Source of the DNA: Todiramphus chloris collaris
Lineage: Eukaryota; Chordata; Aves; Coraciiformes; Alcedinidae
Length of the DNA stretch: 64,000 bases
Reading direction: 5' to 3'
NCBI GenBank assembly: GCA_025345505.1
Contig: JANVCC010000270.1
Coordinates: 8,493,903-8,557,902 of the forward strand
Of this stretch, positions 1 through 47,660 are shown piece after piece (position 1 is the first letter of the stretch; every line of letters begins with the position of its first letter). The translations under genes and the position numbers were made by a program. The notes under the pieces were generated by a model, which saw only the letters and a list, made by a program, of their open reading frames with translations, did no database searches and was not told the DNA's origin.

Positions 1-1157
1 ACGGGACCGCGCGCCCCTGCCGCTGGCGGGGGCTGCCCGGTGGGGGTCCGGGCGGCATCGCTGCGCTGGGGTCAAGCTCGGTTGCGGGAGCGTTCGGCGG
101 GCTGGGGCTGGGACAGGGGCTGGGGCTGGAGCTGGGGACAGGGGCTGGGACAGGGGCGGGGGCTGGGGCTGGGACGGGGGCTGGGGCTGGGACAGGGGCT
201 GGGGCTGGGGACAGGGGCTGGGACAGGGACTGGGAGCTGGGACAGGGGCTGGGTCTGGGACAGGAGCTGGGACAGGCGGGGTGGATTGTGTGCTGCTGAG
301 GAATGACAGCTGAGGAAAATTTAAAGTTACGTTTCTGATTTGTGTGGGTTTTACCAAAGTCATTTGATGTACAATGGCTTCAGTTAAAAATAGGTGTGTA
401 AGGAAGTAATGGGAAGATGTGATGGGAAAAGCAAAGATCACCAGAGAAAGATGAATATTTAGCATTTAAGTTATAAAGGCTATTATTCCTGGTTAGAGCT
501 GTTAATCACCTTGCTGCATTACATATTGAATGAGTTAATAGTAGCTGGGAAAAAAAAAAAAAGGTAACTTTTTTTCAACTTCTACCTTAGAAAAATGAAG
601 ACTCTGGCCTATTCCTGGGGACTATTTTCTGTCCCACTTCCTTTTGTACCTTTACAAGCAAGTCCTTCATCTTCAAAGGACTTAAAGAAAACCAAAACCA
701 CTTTTTTCTTTTTGCAGTTTGTTTAAAACAGTTCCCTCCTTCATCCCTCACAGCATTCTATAGCTGGATGGCGTGACTACCACTGCTGTCTTCATTTTAT
801 TGTTTGGGGTTTTCAAGTGTTGGCATAAACACAAGCTGAGCTCAGGGTGACACTTTGCCTACTCGGGCTCCACAGCCCTCAGTGGGTGGTGAGGAGACCG
901 AGGCCGCGCTCCCCTCTGCGCGTTCCTGTGGCTGTTGCTCTGCAGTGGGCGTTTGTGCTCGGAGGGGTCCCAGTCTGGGTGGGGGGAGCTTTGGGTGGCT
1001 CCCCTGAGCTGTGCTGCTTCCCCTGTTGGAGGGAGCTAAAGACATCTTATTTTTCACTGCCCAATTGTTTATTCCTGTTCCTCTTGCCCTTACTGCGCTT
1101 GACTCATAATGTTTGGGATTATTTTCTTTTTTCTTGTTTTTAATTGAATTTACTTAG
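1..1157 (+). other. NOL7 upstream (intronic or 5') region, no exon recognised
   Basis: The first 300 bases are very GC-rich, as at the edge of a CpG island, and include a G-rich minisatellite. From 300 to 1157 the DNA is AT-richer with a poly(A) tract near 550. I searched for the Lys/Arg-rich exons that should precede 1158 and found none, so this is probably intron, or a region where the assembly has lost exons. Confidence 0.5.
99..282 (+). repeat. G-rich minisatellite (GGGGCTGGGACA-type units)
   Basis: About 180 bases of imperfect tandem units built from GGGGCTGGGACA and GGGGCTGGGGCTGGGACA. The long runs of G on the + strand could form G-quadruplexes. It lies in the GC-rich start of the window, next to the NOL7 5' end. 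Confidence 0.9.
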
Positions 1158-1245
1158 GTAAATGCCGTGGAACTGCGGCTGTGAAGCAGAAACAAAGCAA
1201 AGCCCAAAGGGGGCTGAAGAAAGCCAAGCAAAGAAAGGGTGCCAG
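1158..1245 (+). CDS. NOL7: NOL7 exon: Lys/Gln-rich linker
   Basis: Exon of 88 nt, preceded by a pyrimidine-rich stretch and acceptor TTACTTAG, and followed by donor GTGAGC. It encodes a Lys/Gln/Arg-rich segment (KCRGTAAVKQKQSKAQRG and on) which corresponds in position to the variable basic linker of human NOL7. The last two bases (AG) join the first base of the next exon to make an Arg codon, giving ARSKGNYTAV. Sequence conservation is low here, so the exon rests mainly on splice sites and phase. Confidence 0.7.
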
Positions 1246-2579
1246 GTGAGCTGGGAGAGGGAGAGCCAGGGTGTCTGTCCCAGCTGCTCCTGGCAGCTTA
1301 GGGAGGGGCATCACAGTGGCTGTCCTGTCACCATAGCCCTTCATCTTTCTCCGATTCAAACCGTATTTATGTGCAAAAAGTGTGTTTAATATGCCCCTGA
1401 TACAGCATAATTGTAAAATATATAGATAAGGAATTTTAGATAGTTTTTCTGTACACAACTGTCAGAACTGGGCACTCGCAACGCTAGCAGTTGACAATCT
1501 GTTGGGTGCTGCTACCACTCTAGTGCTCAAGCCCTGAATTCATGCATTTTAAACTTGTATTTGTTTCTTTGTTGCTGACATTGCTGTAGAGGAATTTAAT
1601 TCTCTTCTGGGAGGATTAGTTCAGGATTTCCAAGGAACTACTTGGGGCAGATTGAGGCTTTTTGGTCAAATTTTTACTTGTTTTTACTACTGCTCCGAAG
1701 CTTGTCTCAGCCTCAGAGACAGCACCAGCTGCTGCGGTGCTCAAGTAGCCAAGCGTTGACTAGTGAGTGTGTCTAACTGTGCTACAGGGCTTTACAGCCT
1801 GCTCTGTATTTAAATAGGTCAAAAGGAAACTACACAGCTGTCTGCTTAAAAGAACAGACTTTACCAGGCCTCCACCAACAGCTCGCCAAAGACTTTTTGA
1901 ACACCCAGCTCTACGGACCACATGCCAACCGGGCTCAGCGTAAGCACGTTTCCTTTGGTGGTGCTGCAGCCACATCTGTCTGGGTTAACTGTTAATAATT
2001 AATTCACACATCTCCCCTTTCAGCAAATGATTTCTTTTCCCTTGAACACAAGAAAAACCCAGTTAAAAAAGCTGCAGTTCTGTTTGTGGACAAATCTTGG
2101 GGTGAGTATGGAAAATAGAATTATGTTCTACTTTAAAGCAATGGCCCTTACTGCTCCTTATAAAAACAAAACCCCCAAAAAACCAAACCCCAACCCCCCA
2201 CAGCTGGGCTGATACACACACTGGTTACAGCCACCCCCTGCCCCTCAGTCAAACAAGACCAGTCTCCAAGGCTTACAACCACCCCAGGGAAAGGTTACTG
2301 GTCCTCAGGAGCCAGCATCTGCTACTGGTCTGTGACAGTGCTGCTGTGCCCCTGGAAGCCACACTGTGTGTCCAGTACAGTAGGTTGCCAGCGTTCCAGT
2401 CAGTTCTGGTCTGAAATGCTGCAGTAATCCGTGGATTGCTGCTTCTCCAGTAGACGGGCTAAGGAAATGGTAACTAACACCATTTTCCATTTTTTTTCCC
2501 TTAAGGGCAAGAGAAAAAGGAAAGAGCAACCAGGTTTAAAAAACTTTGGCTCGCCAAACAGCTGAAAACGCTGGTATGA
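1158..2579 (+). CDS. NOL7: NOL7, nucleolar protein 7 (3' part, four exons)
   Basis: Spliced + strand gene. Four exons (1158-1245, 1818-1939, 2024-2101, 2506-2579) join in frame and encode the last 119 residues or so, against roughly 257 residues for the human protein. They are recognised by the C-terminal NOL7 pattern: a basic stretch, then LYGPHANRAQ, NDFFSLEHKKNPVKKAAVLF, VDKSWG and a Lys/Arg-rich tail ending KTLV. All donors are GT and all acceptors AG, and codon phases match at each junction. In vertebrates NOL7 is a nucleolar protein of the small-subunit processome needed for early pre-rRNA processing (family knowledge). The 5' exons, which should encode the acidic N-terminus and a KEKRKRREEL-like basic segment, are not seen in 1-1157, so the model is partial. 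Its neighbour RANBP9 lies tail-to-tail, as in mammals, which supports the assignment. Confidence 0.88.
1818..1939 (+). CDS. NOL7: NOL7 exon: conserved LYGP segment
   Basis: Exon of 122 nt between acceptor AAATAG and donor GTAAGC. It encodes SKGNYTAVCLKEQTLPGLHQ followed by QLAKDFLNTQLYGPHANRAQ. This lines up closely with the human segment containing YLAVRLKDQDL and NSLYGPGTNR. The phase (one base at the start, one at the end) fits both neighbours. Confidence 0.88.
2024..2101 (+). CDS. NOL7: NOL7 exon: KKAAVLF segment
   Basis: Exon of 78 nt after acceptor CCTTTCAG, with donor GTGAGT. It encodes NDFFSLEHKKNPVKKAAVLF and then VDKSWG. Human NOL7 has the equivalent [20 protein letters not shown] and NNAWG. 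This is the strongest family match in the gene. Confidence 0.92.
2506..2579 (+). CDS. NOL7: NOL7 terminal coding exon
   Basis: The last coding exon follows the acceptor CCCTTAAG and ends at TGA (2577-2579). It encodes QEKKERATRFKKLWLAKQLK plus TLV, the basic tail that in human reads QKKQNAKRFKRRWMVRKMK and TKK. The exon continues as the 3' UTR to about 2900. Confidence 0.9.
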
Positions 2580-2900
2580 GGCCAACCTTTTCAGAAGACG
2601 GTGTTTTGGACTTTCACTGGAAGCTGGTCTCCAACACAGCAAAGGTGGTTTTTTTTCCCTGCTCCTCCATCGTCACTCTGCTTTCAGCTCTAGCAGAGAG
2701 CCCACAGAAAGCTGTGCCTGAAGGTGCCTTCCCTCTTCCTTCCCCTCTCGGGAGTGACTGGGGAAGCTGAGCAGCAGTTGGCCAGGGAGTGACAGTGGCT
2801 CCTTAATACTGACTTAGAAGAGCTGCTTTCTTGACAGGGCTGGAAGAGATGCCTCCGTGAGGCAGCTCCTTTGCAAAGAATAAAGCTGAACAATGTTTTA
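2580..2900 (+). other. NOL7: NOL7 3' UTR
   Basis: About 320 bases between the NOL7 stop and just past the first good poly(A) signal. It holds no other coding signal that I can support. The exact cleavage site is inferred. Confidence 0.65.
2879..2884 (+). terminator. NOL7: NOL7 poly(A) signal AATAAA
   Basis: Canonical AATAAA about 300 nt past the NOL7 stop codon, the first such hexamer on the + strand downstream. Cleavage would be expected 10-30 nt later. Confidence 0.7.
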
Positions 2901-3330
2901 CTTAATGCTTATTCCTCACAGCAATCACTTATTCCTGCTTTTCAGTTACTTGCATCTCTAAAGAAAGGCTGTATCCTAATACCAGAGTCCTTTAATCAGC
3001 TCCTGCAGCAGGACACTTCTGTCCAGCCCCACGCTTACTCCCAAGGGTTCCCCCCACCCCACCTCCAGGGAGTACTAAGCTGTGACCGAGCTCCCACCCG
3101 TGCCGACTCTTCCCTGCTAGCCCTGCTTTGGGACAAGAACGGGGTAAAGCTTTACCTGGGACCAGTGCTCCGAGGCAGGGAAGCAGCAGCCCCAGTTCAA
3201 CCAGGGAGCCTTCGATCTGAGTTCAGGGGCTGGGCGAGAACTGCTGCTCAGGCCAGAACCCCAGCACCACCCGACCGTAGCACACAAGGCCATGCTGCCA
3301 CAGATGTAGAAGTAAGTTTTTAATGGCTGG
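2901..3330. other. Tail-to-tail intergenic gap between NOL7 and RANBP9
   Basis: About 430 bases between the two convergent poly(A) sites. An open frame of 150 codons crosses it on the + strand, but it starts within the NOL7 poly(A) region and shows no recognisable domain, so I do not call it a gene. Confidence 0.6.
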
Positions 3331-3334
3331 TTAA

Positions 3335-4152
3335 TTATGATATCACTACATTTTATTGCAATATAGTACTATTTAAGCACTTTTAAAAATGCAAGGTGTA
3401 CAAAGATTAAATTAAGACTGTAAATTGACTAAATATTTGGTTTTTATATAAATAGGTCATAACCACACTGTGTTGACATGTAATACTGTTATAATACAAC
3501 AGTTAAACTGGTGAGTCTACACAACAGAAGCTGTCTGTAGTTAAACAAGGAAACAAAGTTGAAAAGACCATGTTAAAACAAAAAGAAAACTACTAAGATC
3601 AACAGGTTGGGATTGTAAGTAGCAACAAACATATTCACTCAGCTCCTGAGTAATTCAAGTTTTACAGTACACATTAAAAAATATTTCTTCCCATCAACAC
3701 TATATATCCAAACCATCGGGTGTTTATGCACTTTGCAAATTACACTGATTGAAGTACGGAACGATGGGGGTGGAGCTTGGCAAGTCATCCTGCTCGGCCT
3801 GGACATCACCCACGTGCCAACACAGCCGTGTTCTCTACTCTCCCGTCCCACCACAAGGCAGCAGGATTTTTGGTTGGTTTTGGACAATCGTTTAAAGGAT
3901 CGGTACTTGTCAGTTTGGATGGCTGACATTATCAGTGACATCTCCAACTCTTAGTTGTCTAAGAGGTTTAAAGATGGAAGTTCTCCTAACGCTAAGTTAG
4001 AAATCATTTGCATCATGCTGTAAACTAGGAAGCAACATAAAGCGACAGACTCGTCCTTAGTACATAATTAAAATCCCAAATCCCAGTCAGCAGAGCGGGT
4101 CTGCTCTCCGGCTGACCGTGCCACAGCACCTCTCAGCTCTCCCAGTGCATAG
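3335..4152 (-). other. RANBP9: RANBP9 3' UTR
   Basis: About 0.8 kb from the stop codon to just beyond the AATAAA at 3357-3352 (minus strand). It is AT-rich, has no intron signals that I can support, and its length is typical for this gene. The end is inferred from the hexamer. Confidence 0.7.
3352..3357 (-). terminator. RANBP9: RANBP9 poly(A) signal AATAAA
   Basis: TTTATT on the + strand reads AATAAA on the minus strand, about 800 nt past the RANBP9 stop. It lies in an AT-rich context and would place the transcript end about 430 bases from the NOL7 end. Confidence 0.65.
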
Positions 4153-42976
<38,824 letters not shown>

Positions 42977-43345
42977 CCCGGTTCCGGCCTCCTCCTCCGC
43001 CGCCACCTCCCGCGGTCGCGACTGTCAGCGGACGGGCCCGGGGCGGAGCGACGGGCAGGCCCGGGCGCTGCGGAGCGAGGCGGCCGGCGGCGGCTCCGGC
43101 CGGCGGGTCACCCCCAACCGGAACGTCTCGGAAGGGGGCGGGGTGGGGGTGGAGGGGCGATGACGACGGCGGCGGCGGCCCGCGGAGCTGCCCGATGGAG
43201 CGGGGGGGCGTCGCGGGGTGCGGCGGAGCCGGGCCGAGGGGACGACCGAGGCGGGGAGAGCAGCGGCGCCGGGCGGAAGCGAGGCGGGCGGAGAGCGCGC
43301 GCCAGGCTCCGCGGCAGGGCTCGCTCCACTCCTACCGGCGGGCGG

Positions 43346-43363
43346 GCGCGCGCGCGCGCGCGC
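43346..43363. repeat. (GC)n tract in CpG island
   Basis: About 18 bases of alternating G and C upstream of RANBP9 exon 1. Such a tract is prone to the Z-DNA form. Confidence 0.9.
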
Positions 43364-43461
43364 ACTCTGTCTCAGCCCCGGCTCGAGGCGCCGCCACCGC
43401 CGAGCGGCCCCCAGCCGCCTGAGCCCGGGCCCGGCCCCGCCCGGTCCCTCCTGCCCCCGCC

Positions 43462-43491
43462 CCCTCCTCCTCCTCCTCCTCCTCCTCCTCC
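43462..43491. repeat. (CCT)n microsatellite in CpG island
   Basis: About nine CCT units, a polypurine/polypyrimidine mirror-like tract upstream of the RANBP9 start codon. It would lie in the 5' UTR or core promoter. Confidence 0.9.
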
Positions 43492-43630
43492 CGCGCTCGC
43501 GACGGCGGTGAGAAGGGGCGGGGCCTCTGCCCTTCGGCGGGCGGCGCGCGCCGAGGCGCGAGGGCGGCGGGAGGTGGCGAAGCGCTGAGGGAAGGGGTGA
43601 GGAGGAGGAGGCGCCGCGAGTTGTGCCGCC

Positions 43631-43930
43631 ATGGGTGAGGAAGGGCGGGGAGAGCAGGCGGCAGTGTGCCGCTCTGGCCCTCGGGGGGACTGCGGGGCTG
43701 CCTCCGGTCAGGCCCGGCTCGCCGCTGCAGCCCGCCCGCGGGGGCAGGGGCCGGAGCCGGGGAAAGCGGCCCGGAGAAAAGGGCAGCGCGGCCCGCAGAG
43801 GACGGGGAAGCGCGGAGAAGCTCCGGCCGAAGAGGACCGCAGGAGCGGAACAGGGGTTCCTGGGCGGTTTCGTTCCGTGTCGTCCTTTCCTCTGTGCTTT
43901 ACGGGGTATTTTTGCCTATACTTAATGTAA
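43631..43930 (+). other. Possible divergent transcript with small open frame (99 codons)
   Basis: An ATG in ideal Kozak context (GCCGCCATGG) at the edge of the CpG island opens a 99-codon + strand frame, rich in Arg, Gly and Ala for most of its length. Divergent non-coding transcription from CpG-island promoters is common, so this could mark a divergent lncRNA. The composition follows GC content and shows no domain, so I do not call a protein. Confidence 0.25.
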
Positions 43931-43938
43931 TTGATTAG

Positions 43939-45306
43939 TCAGCGGTTGCCTGCACTGGTATTTTCACAGAGCAGCAATGAACAAGAAACACATCTCCAGA
44001 GAGGTAAGCGTGGCTTCAAAAACATCAGAAGAGGAAGGACTTTCACTGGCAGGTCTAGAACCTGAAGCATTGAGATCTTCATCAAGCATTTCCAGCTGGC
44101 AGTGTGTTGGAGAGTAAGTACAGAAGCAGGGAACAGAAGAGGTTTATTTTCCTTCACCTGTGTGAAGTGACTGGTGAGGTAATGCTGGTGTGACACGCAA
44201 AGGCTCGTGAGAAGCTAAACGTTTCTCACCTACAGTCAGCAAAATATCCTGTCATGCGAGATTGCCCCATGATGTCTGGCAGCATCTATGGCTGGACAAA
44301 GTGCAATTATCCAAAAATAGCCTATAAGGAGCTGCAAACTGTACAAGAGTAGAAATGCCAAGGATGGATGTCAAAACACATGCTGAATCATGCCTGAGGG
44401 TCAGTGACCCTGGTACTGGAAGGCTATCTCCCACTATAGCTAAGTTTGCTTTCCAGTATCTAAACATTGTTGTAAACCATGAAGCTGTTTACAGATAAAA
44501 AAAAAAACCAGAAACCCAAACAAAAACAAACCCAACAATATTTGGCTAACATAAACATGAAGGCATAAATTTGCTATGTTCGTAAGTATCAGTGTGTCTT
44601 AACTCTTCTTTGAATTACAATAAAGTTTCTGCTGTAGCTGCCTCCTGAGTTGTGGCTCCTTAGCATGTGTGTAAAAAATATTTCCTGTTACCCGTTTTGA
44701 GATTGCCACCATCAAGTTTCGGGGTGGTTTTTTTTTTTACAGTAAGCGAGAGCAGGTGTTTCTGTGCCTAATTGCTGACATTATTTGCTACTCTGAGTTT
44801 ATCCCATCATTTACCATCTTCCTAGGATGAATAATCCAAACGTATCAAAACATTGTTCTTTATAAAAGCCTCTTCCCCCAAACGTGCCCCCAGACAGACT
44901 CCTCCACCGCCCTTTTGTCCAGGTAGGATTTACTGTAGGCTATGCCAGAAGAGAAAATAAATTCCGTTATGTAGAGGTTTTCTAACAATAGTCATTAACA
45001 AATATGACATTTATTCTATTAGCTTATTTGTTTTCTGGTGACAGCTTCGTGAGGATCAGAGATAGCACATAGATATTTACTTAAATATCCAGTTTCTACT
45101 TTTCAGTTGCAGATTAACTGGAACTCACTGGGTTTAGAAGCCGTTCTCGCGTTCCTAATGTGCGTAATTTTGCATTTTCAATATTGAACTTGATTCACTG
45201 TGATGTGATCCATTCCATTGCATTGGGGGGTCCTCCTCATCCCTCTCCTCTCTTGTCTTGCACAACTGCAACTGGGTTTTTTGACACTTTCAAGTTTCAA
45301 TAGATT
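43939..45306. other. Intergenic DNA upstream of RANBP9
   Basis: AT-richer DNA after the CpG island, with an A-rich CAAA-type tract near 44500-44540. No exon is recognised. Confidence 0.7.
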
Positions 45307-45712
45307 ACAGAATCACTCAGGTTGGAAAAGCCCCTTGGGATCATCGTGTCCAACCATCAGCCCTGCTCTACAAGTTCACCCCTAGACCATGTCCCCCAGC
45401 ACCACATCCAAGCGATGTTTAAACACATCCAGGGATGGCCACTCACCCCCCCTCCCTGGGCAGCCCATTCCAATATCTCACTACCCTTTCCATGAAGAAT
45501 TTTTTCCCAGTGTCTGGTCTACACCTACCTTGTTTCATCTTGAGGCTGTTCCCTCTGGTTCTGTCACTAATTACCTGAGAGCAGAGCCCAGAACCAGCCT
45601 CTCTCCAATGTCCTTTCAGGGAGTTGTAGAGAGTGATGAGGACTCCCCTCAGCCTCCTCTTCCTCAAACTAAACAGGCCCAGCTCCTTCAAATGATCCTC
45701 ATATGATCTATA
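45307..45712 (-). mobile_element. CR1 LINE fragment, near-copy of the 31.1 kb element
   Basis: It starts CAGAATCACTCAGGTTGG and follows the element at 31103 almost base for base for about 400 bp (about 94% by eye). It ends at ATATGATCTA, some 35 bp earlier than the other copy. Both belong to the same CR1 subfamily and orientation. It lies 1.7 kb upstream of the CpG island edge. Confidence 0.92.
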
Positions 45713-47510
45713 AATTAATTAGCTAGAAATTATTTTACTTTGCAGAAGAGCTTTGTTAGGCCTGGTTTCATATGCAGAGGTTTTGTTTGGGATGCTTGGT
45801 TTTTATTTGTGTTTACTTTTAGTGATCGTTTCAACCAAAGAAAATGCAATCCAAACATTCCAGCAACCGGGGGTATTTGGTTGGTCTCTTGTCGCTCCTA
45901 TCAACAGGGTGTCAGCATGGTGGACATAGGTTTCAAGGTGAGTGCAGGTGATCAGTTCCAGGTCCCAGGTCCTCCAGGAAGACGCACTGCATGGACTTCA
46001 GCTCACTGTTGGGAATGCCTGTTGGCTCTCCTAGGGAAGCCCAGAGCTGGAGGAGAAAGAGGGGAGAGCAGCCCCTGACTGATACCTTGAAGGCAACATC
46101 AGCAGGAATAAAGCTCTCCCGACAGCACAGCGTCCTGCATCACCTCCATGTCACCACATTTAATTTAACTCCTGGATCCTGCGATGGCTGCTCTCTGACT
46201 TTTCATTAAGAGCAAGTGGGCTGTGGCCATCTGGGCCAGAAATACCAGTAACATTCTGGCTATGGCCATCTGGGCCAGAAATACCAGTAAGATTCTGGCT
46301 GTGGTCAGGAAACAGAGGCAGGATTCTCCTTGGGACTCCATTTCTCTGCTTGTCTCTTGTCCCCTCGGAGGACTAGGCCTTCTAGATACACATGAATTTC
46401 GTACACAGCCTGACACACTTCCAGCTACTATCTCTCTTTTGTAGCGATGGTTACTGTTTGCTGTTCTCTGTTTAGTATTTCTCCCTGTTAAGTTTCTCTG
46501 ATGCATAGTTTCTTTGTAACCATTTCAGAATTAGATTTCCACGCTTCAAGAAGCTGCTTGGAAATCAGTAGTGTGTTATTTCTTCTTGTACCTGCTGTGC
46601 TGAATTACTGGTCCTAATAAAAAAAGAAACCACTAAGTAGTAGGTGATGATACTTCAACAACATTAGGGGTAGATCTCTCCAAACTACCTGGAGGATTTT
46701 TTTTTGCTGACTCCTTTGCTATTTGGACTATTTTTTTTCCCCTGCTAATTTAATTGCTCATATATACGATAAGCTTGATAAACTGACAGATTAAAGACTT
46801 GCCAAAATGAATCACGTATGAATTATAGGCCATCATCAGCTATTAACTTGGTTGAATCAAATGGTAATCAAGTTGCAGTTCACAGTGTTACTACACAGCT
46901 GCTCACACACATGGTGCTTCTGCCTTTATACGACTGAGCTATCTGCCAACAGAAATAGTTTTTGTTGTATGAGTCGGCTGTACCTGTGCCTATCTTAGAT
47001 CAGAAGTGATTAGAAATCTCTCGTTTGCCAGTGCTTCAGTTGTGGTATTTATATATTTTTATATAAAACAATATACAGCCAGTGCTATAGATCTCTATTC
47101 AGTTTTGGTACTTGAACCCCAGTGTGTATCCACAGCAGGAGCAGGCTTGTTCTCTGTGTTCTGCTCTTACCTTTCTGCTAGGTCCATGGGTACTGCGGTC
47201 TATGGGACCCCAAGGTTTATAGAAGCATGGTCCACTCGTTCTACTTCTGGTGAGATTTTTCTCACCAAATTCAATCTTTATAGTCCCATTTCTTTGAATT
47301 TAGTTTCATTTTGTTAATTAATTAAAAGATTATTTATATAATCTTCATGCTTGTCTTCCAAAGTTATTATTCATAGCTCTTCACTGTGTTCTCTTTGAAC
47401 ACTGAAGAACAATTATTTTCTGGTGCACAGGGTGGGGCTTTTGCCCAGTACTAAAAGGTAGAGATTATTAAGGAGAACCGAAAATCTTTTCATCAGGATA
47501 AATCATAAAG
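45713..47510. other. Intergenic DNA
   Basis: Unique-looking sequence between two CR1 fragments, containing the 39-bp duplication. Short open frames near 45740-46210 on the + strand have no recognisable product. Confidence 0.65.
46220..46309. repeat. 39-bp tandem duplication, intergenic
   Basis: Two 39-bp copies (46220-46258, 46259-46297) beginning GCTGTGGCCATCTGGGCC differ at two positions. A partial third copy of about 12 bases follows. Confidence 0.93.
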
Positions 47511-47660
47511 AGAACCACAGACTCACCAAATGGTAGAGGTTGGAAGGGACCTCTGAAGATCATTGAGTCCAAACCCCCTGCCAGAGCAGGGTCACCGAGG
47601 GCAGGTCACACAGGAACACGTCCATGTGGGGTTTGAATGTCTCCAGAGAAGATTTTAGAG
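47511..47660 (-). mobile_element. CR1 LINE fragment
   Basis: Contains GGTTGGAAGGGACCTCTGAA, CAGAGCAGGGTCACC and GTTTGAATGTCTCCAGAGAA, in the order seen in complemented avian CR1 3' ends. It is 5'-truncated after the last of these. Intergenic. Confidence 0.88.

Noticed and set aside
586-720. Possible NOL7 exon after CTACCTTAG near 593 (reading KNEDSG)
   Set aside because: The three or four residues resembling human KNEDCEKG are followed by unrelated hydrophobic sequence, with no suitable donor or phase.
2871-3323. 150-codon + strand frame between NOL7 and RANBP9
   Set aside because: It overlaps the NOL7 poly(A) signal, lies between two gene ends and has no domain or splice support.
42977-43006. 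Ten-codon N-terminal extension of RANBP9 (AAEEEAGTG before MSGQ)
   Set aside because: It starts with GTG, not ATG. Known RANBP9 proteins begin at MSGQ, and 42976 has a good start context.
43346-43363. (GC)n tract as a replication origin or recombination site
   Set aside because: Alternating GC tracts are usual in bird CpG islands, and nothing else points to such a role.
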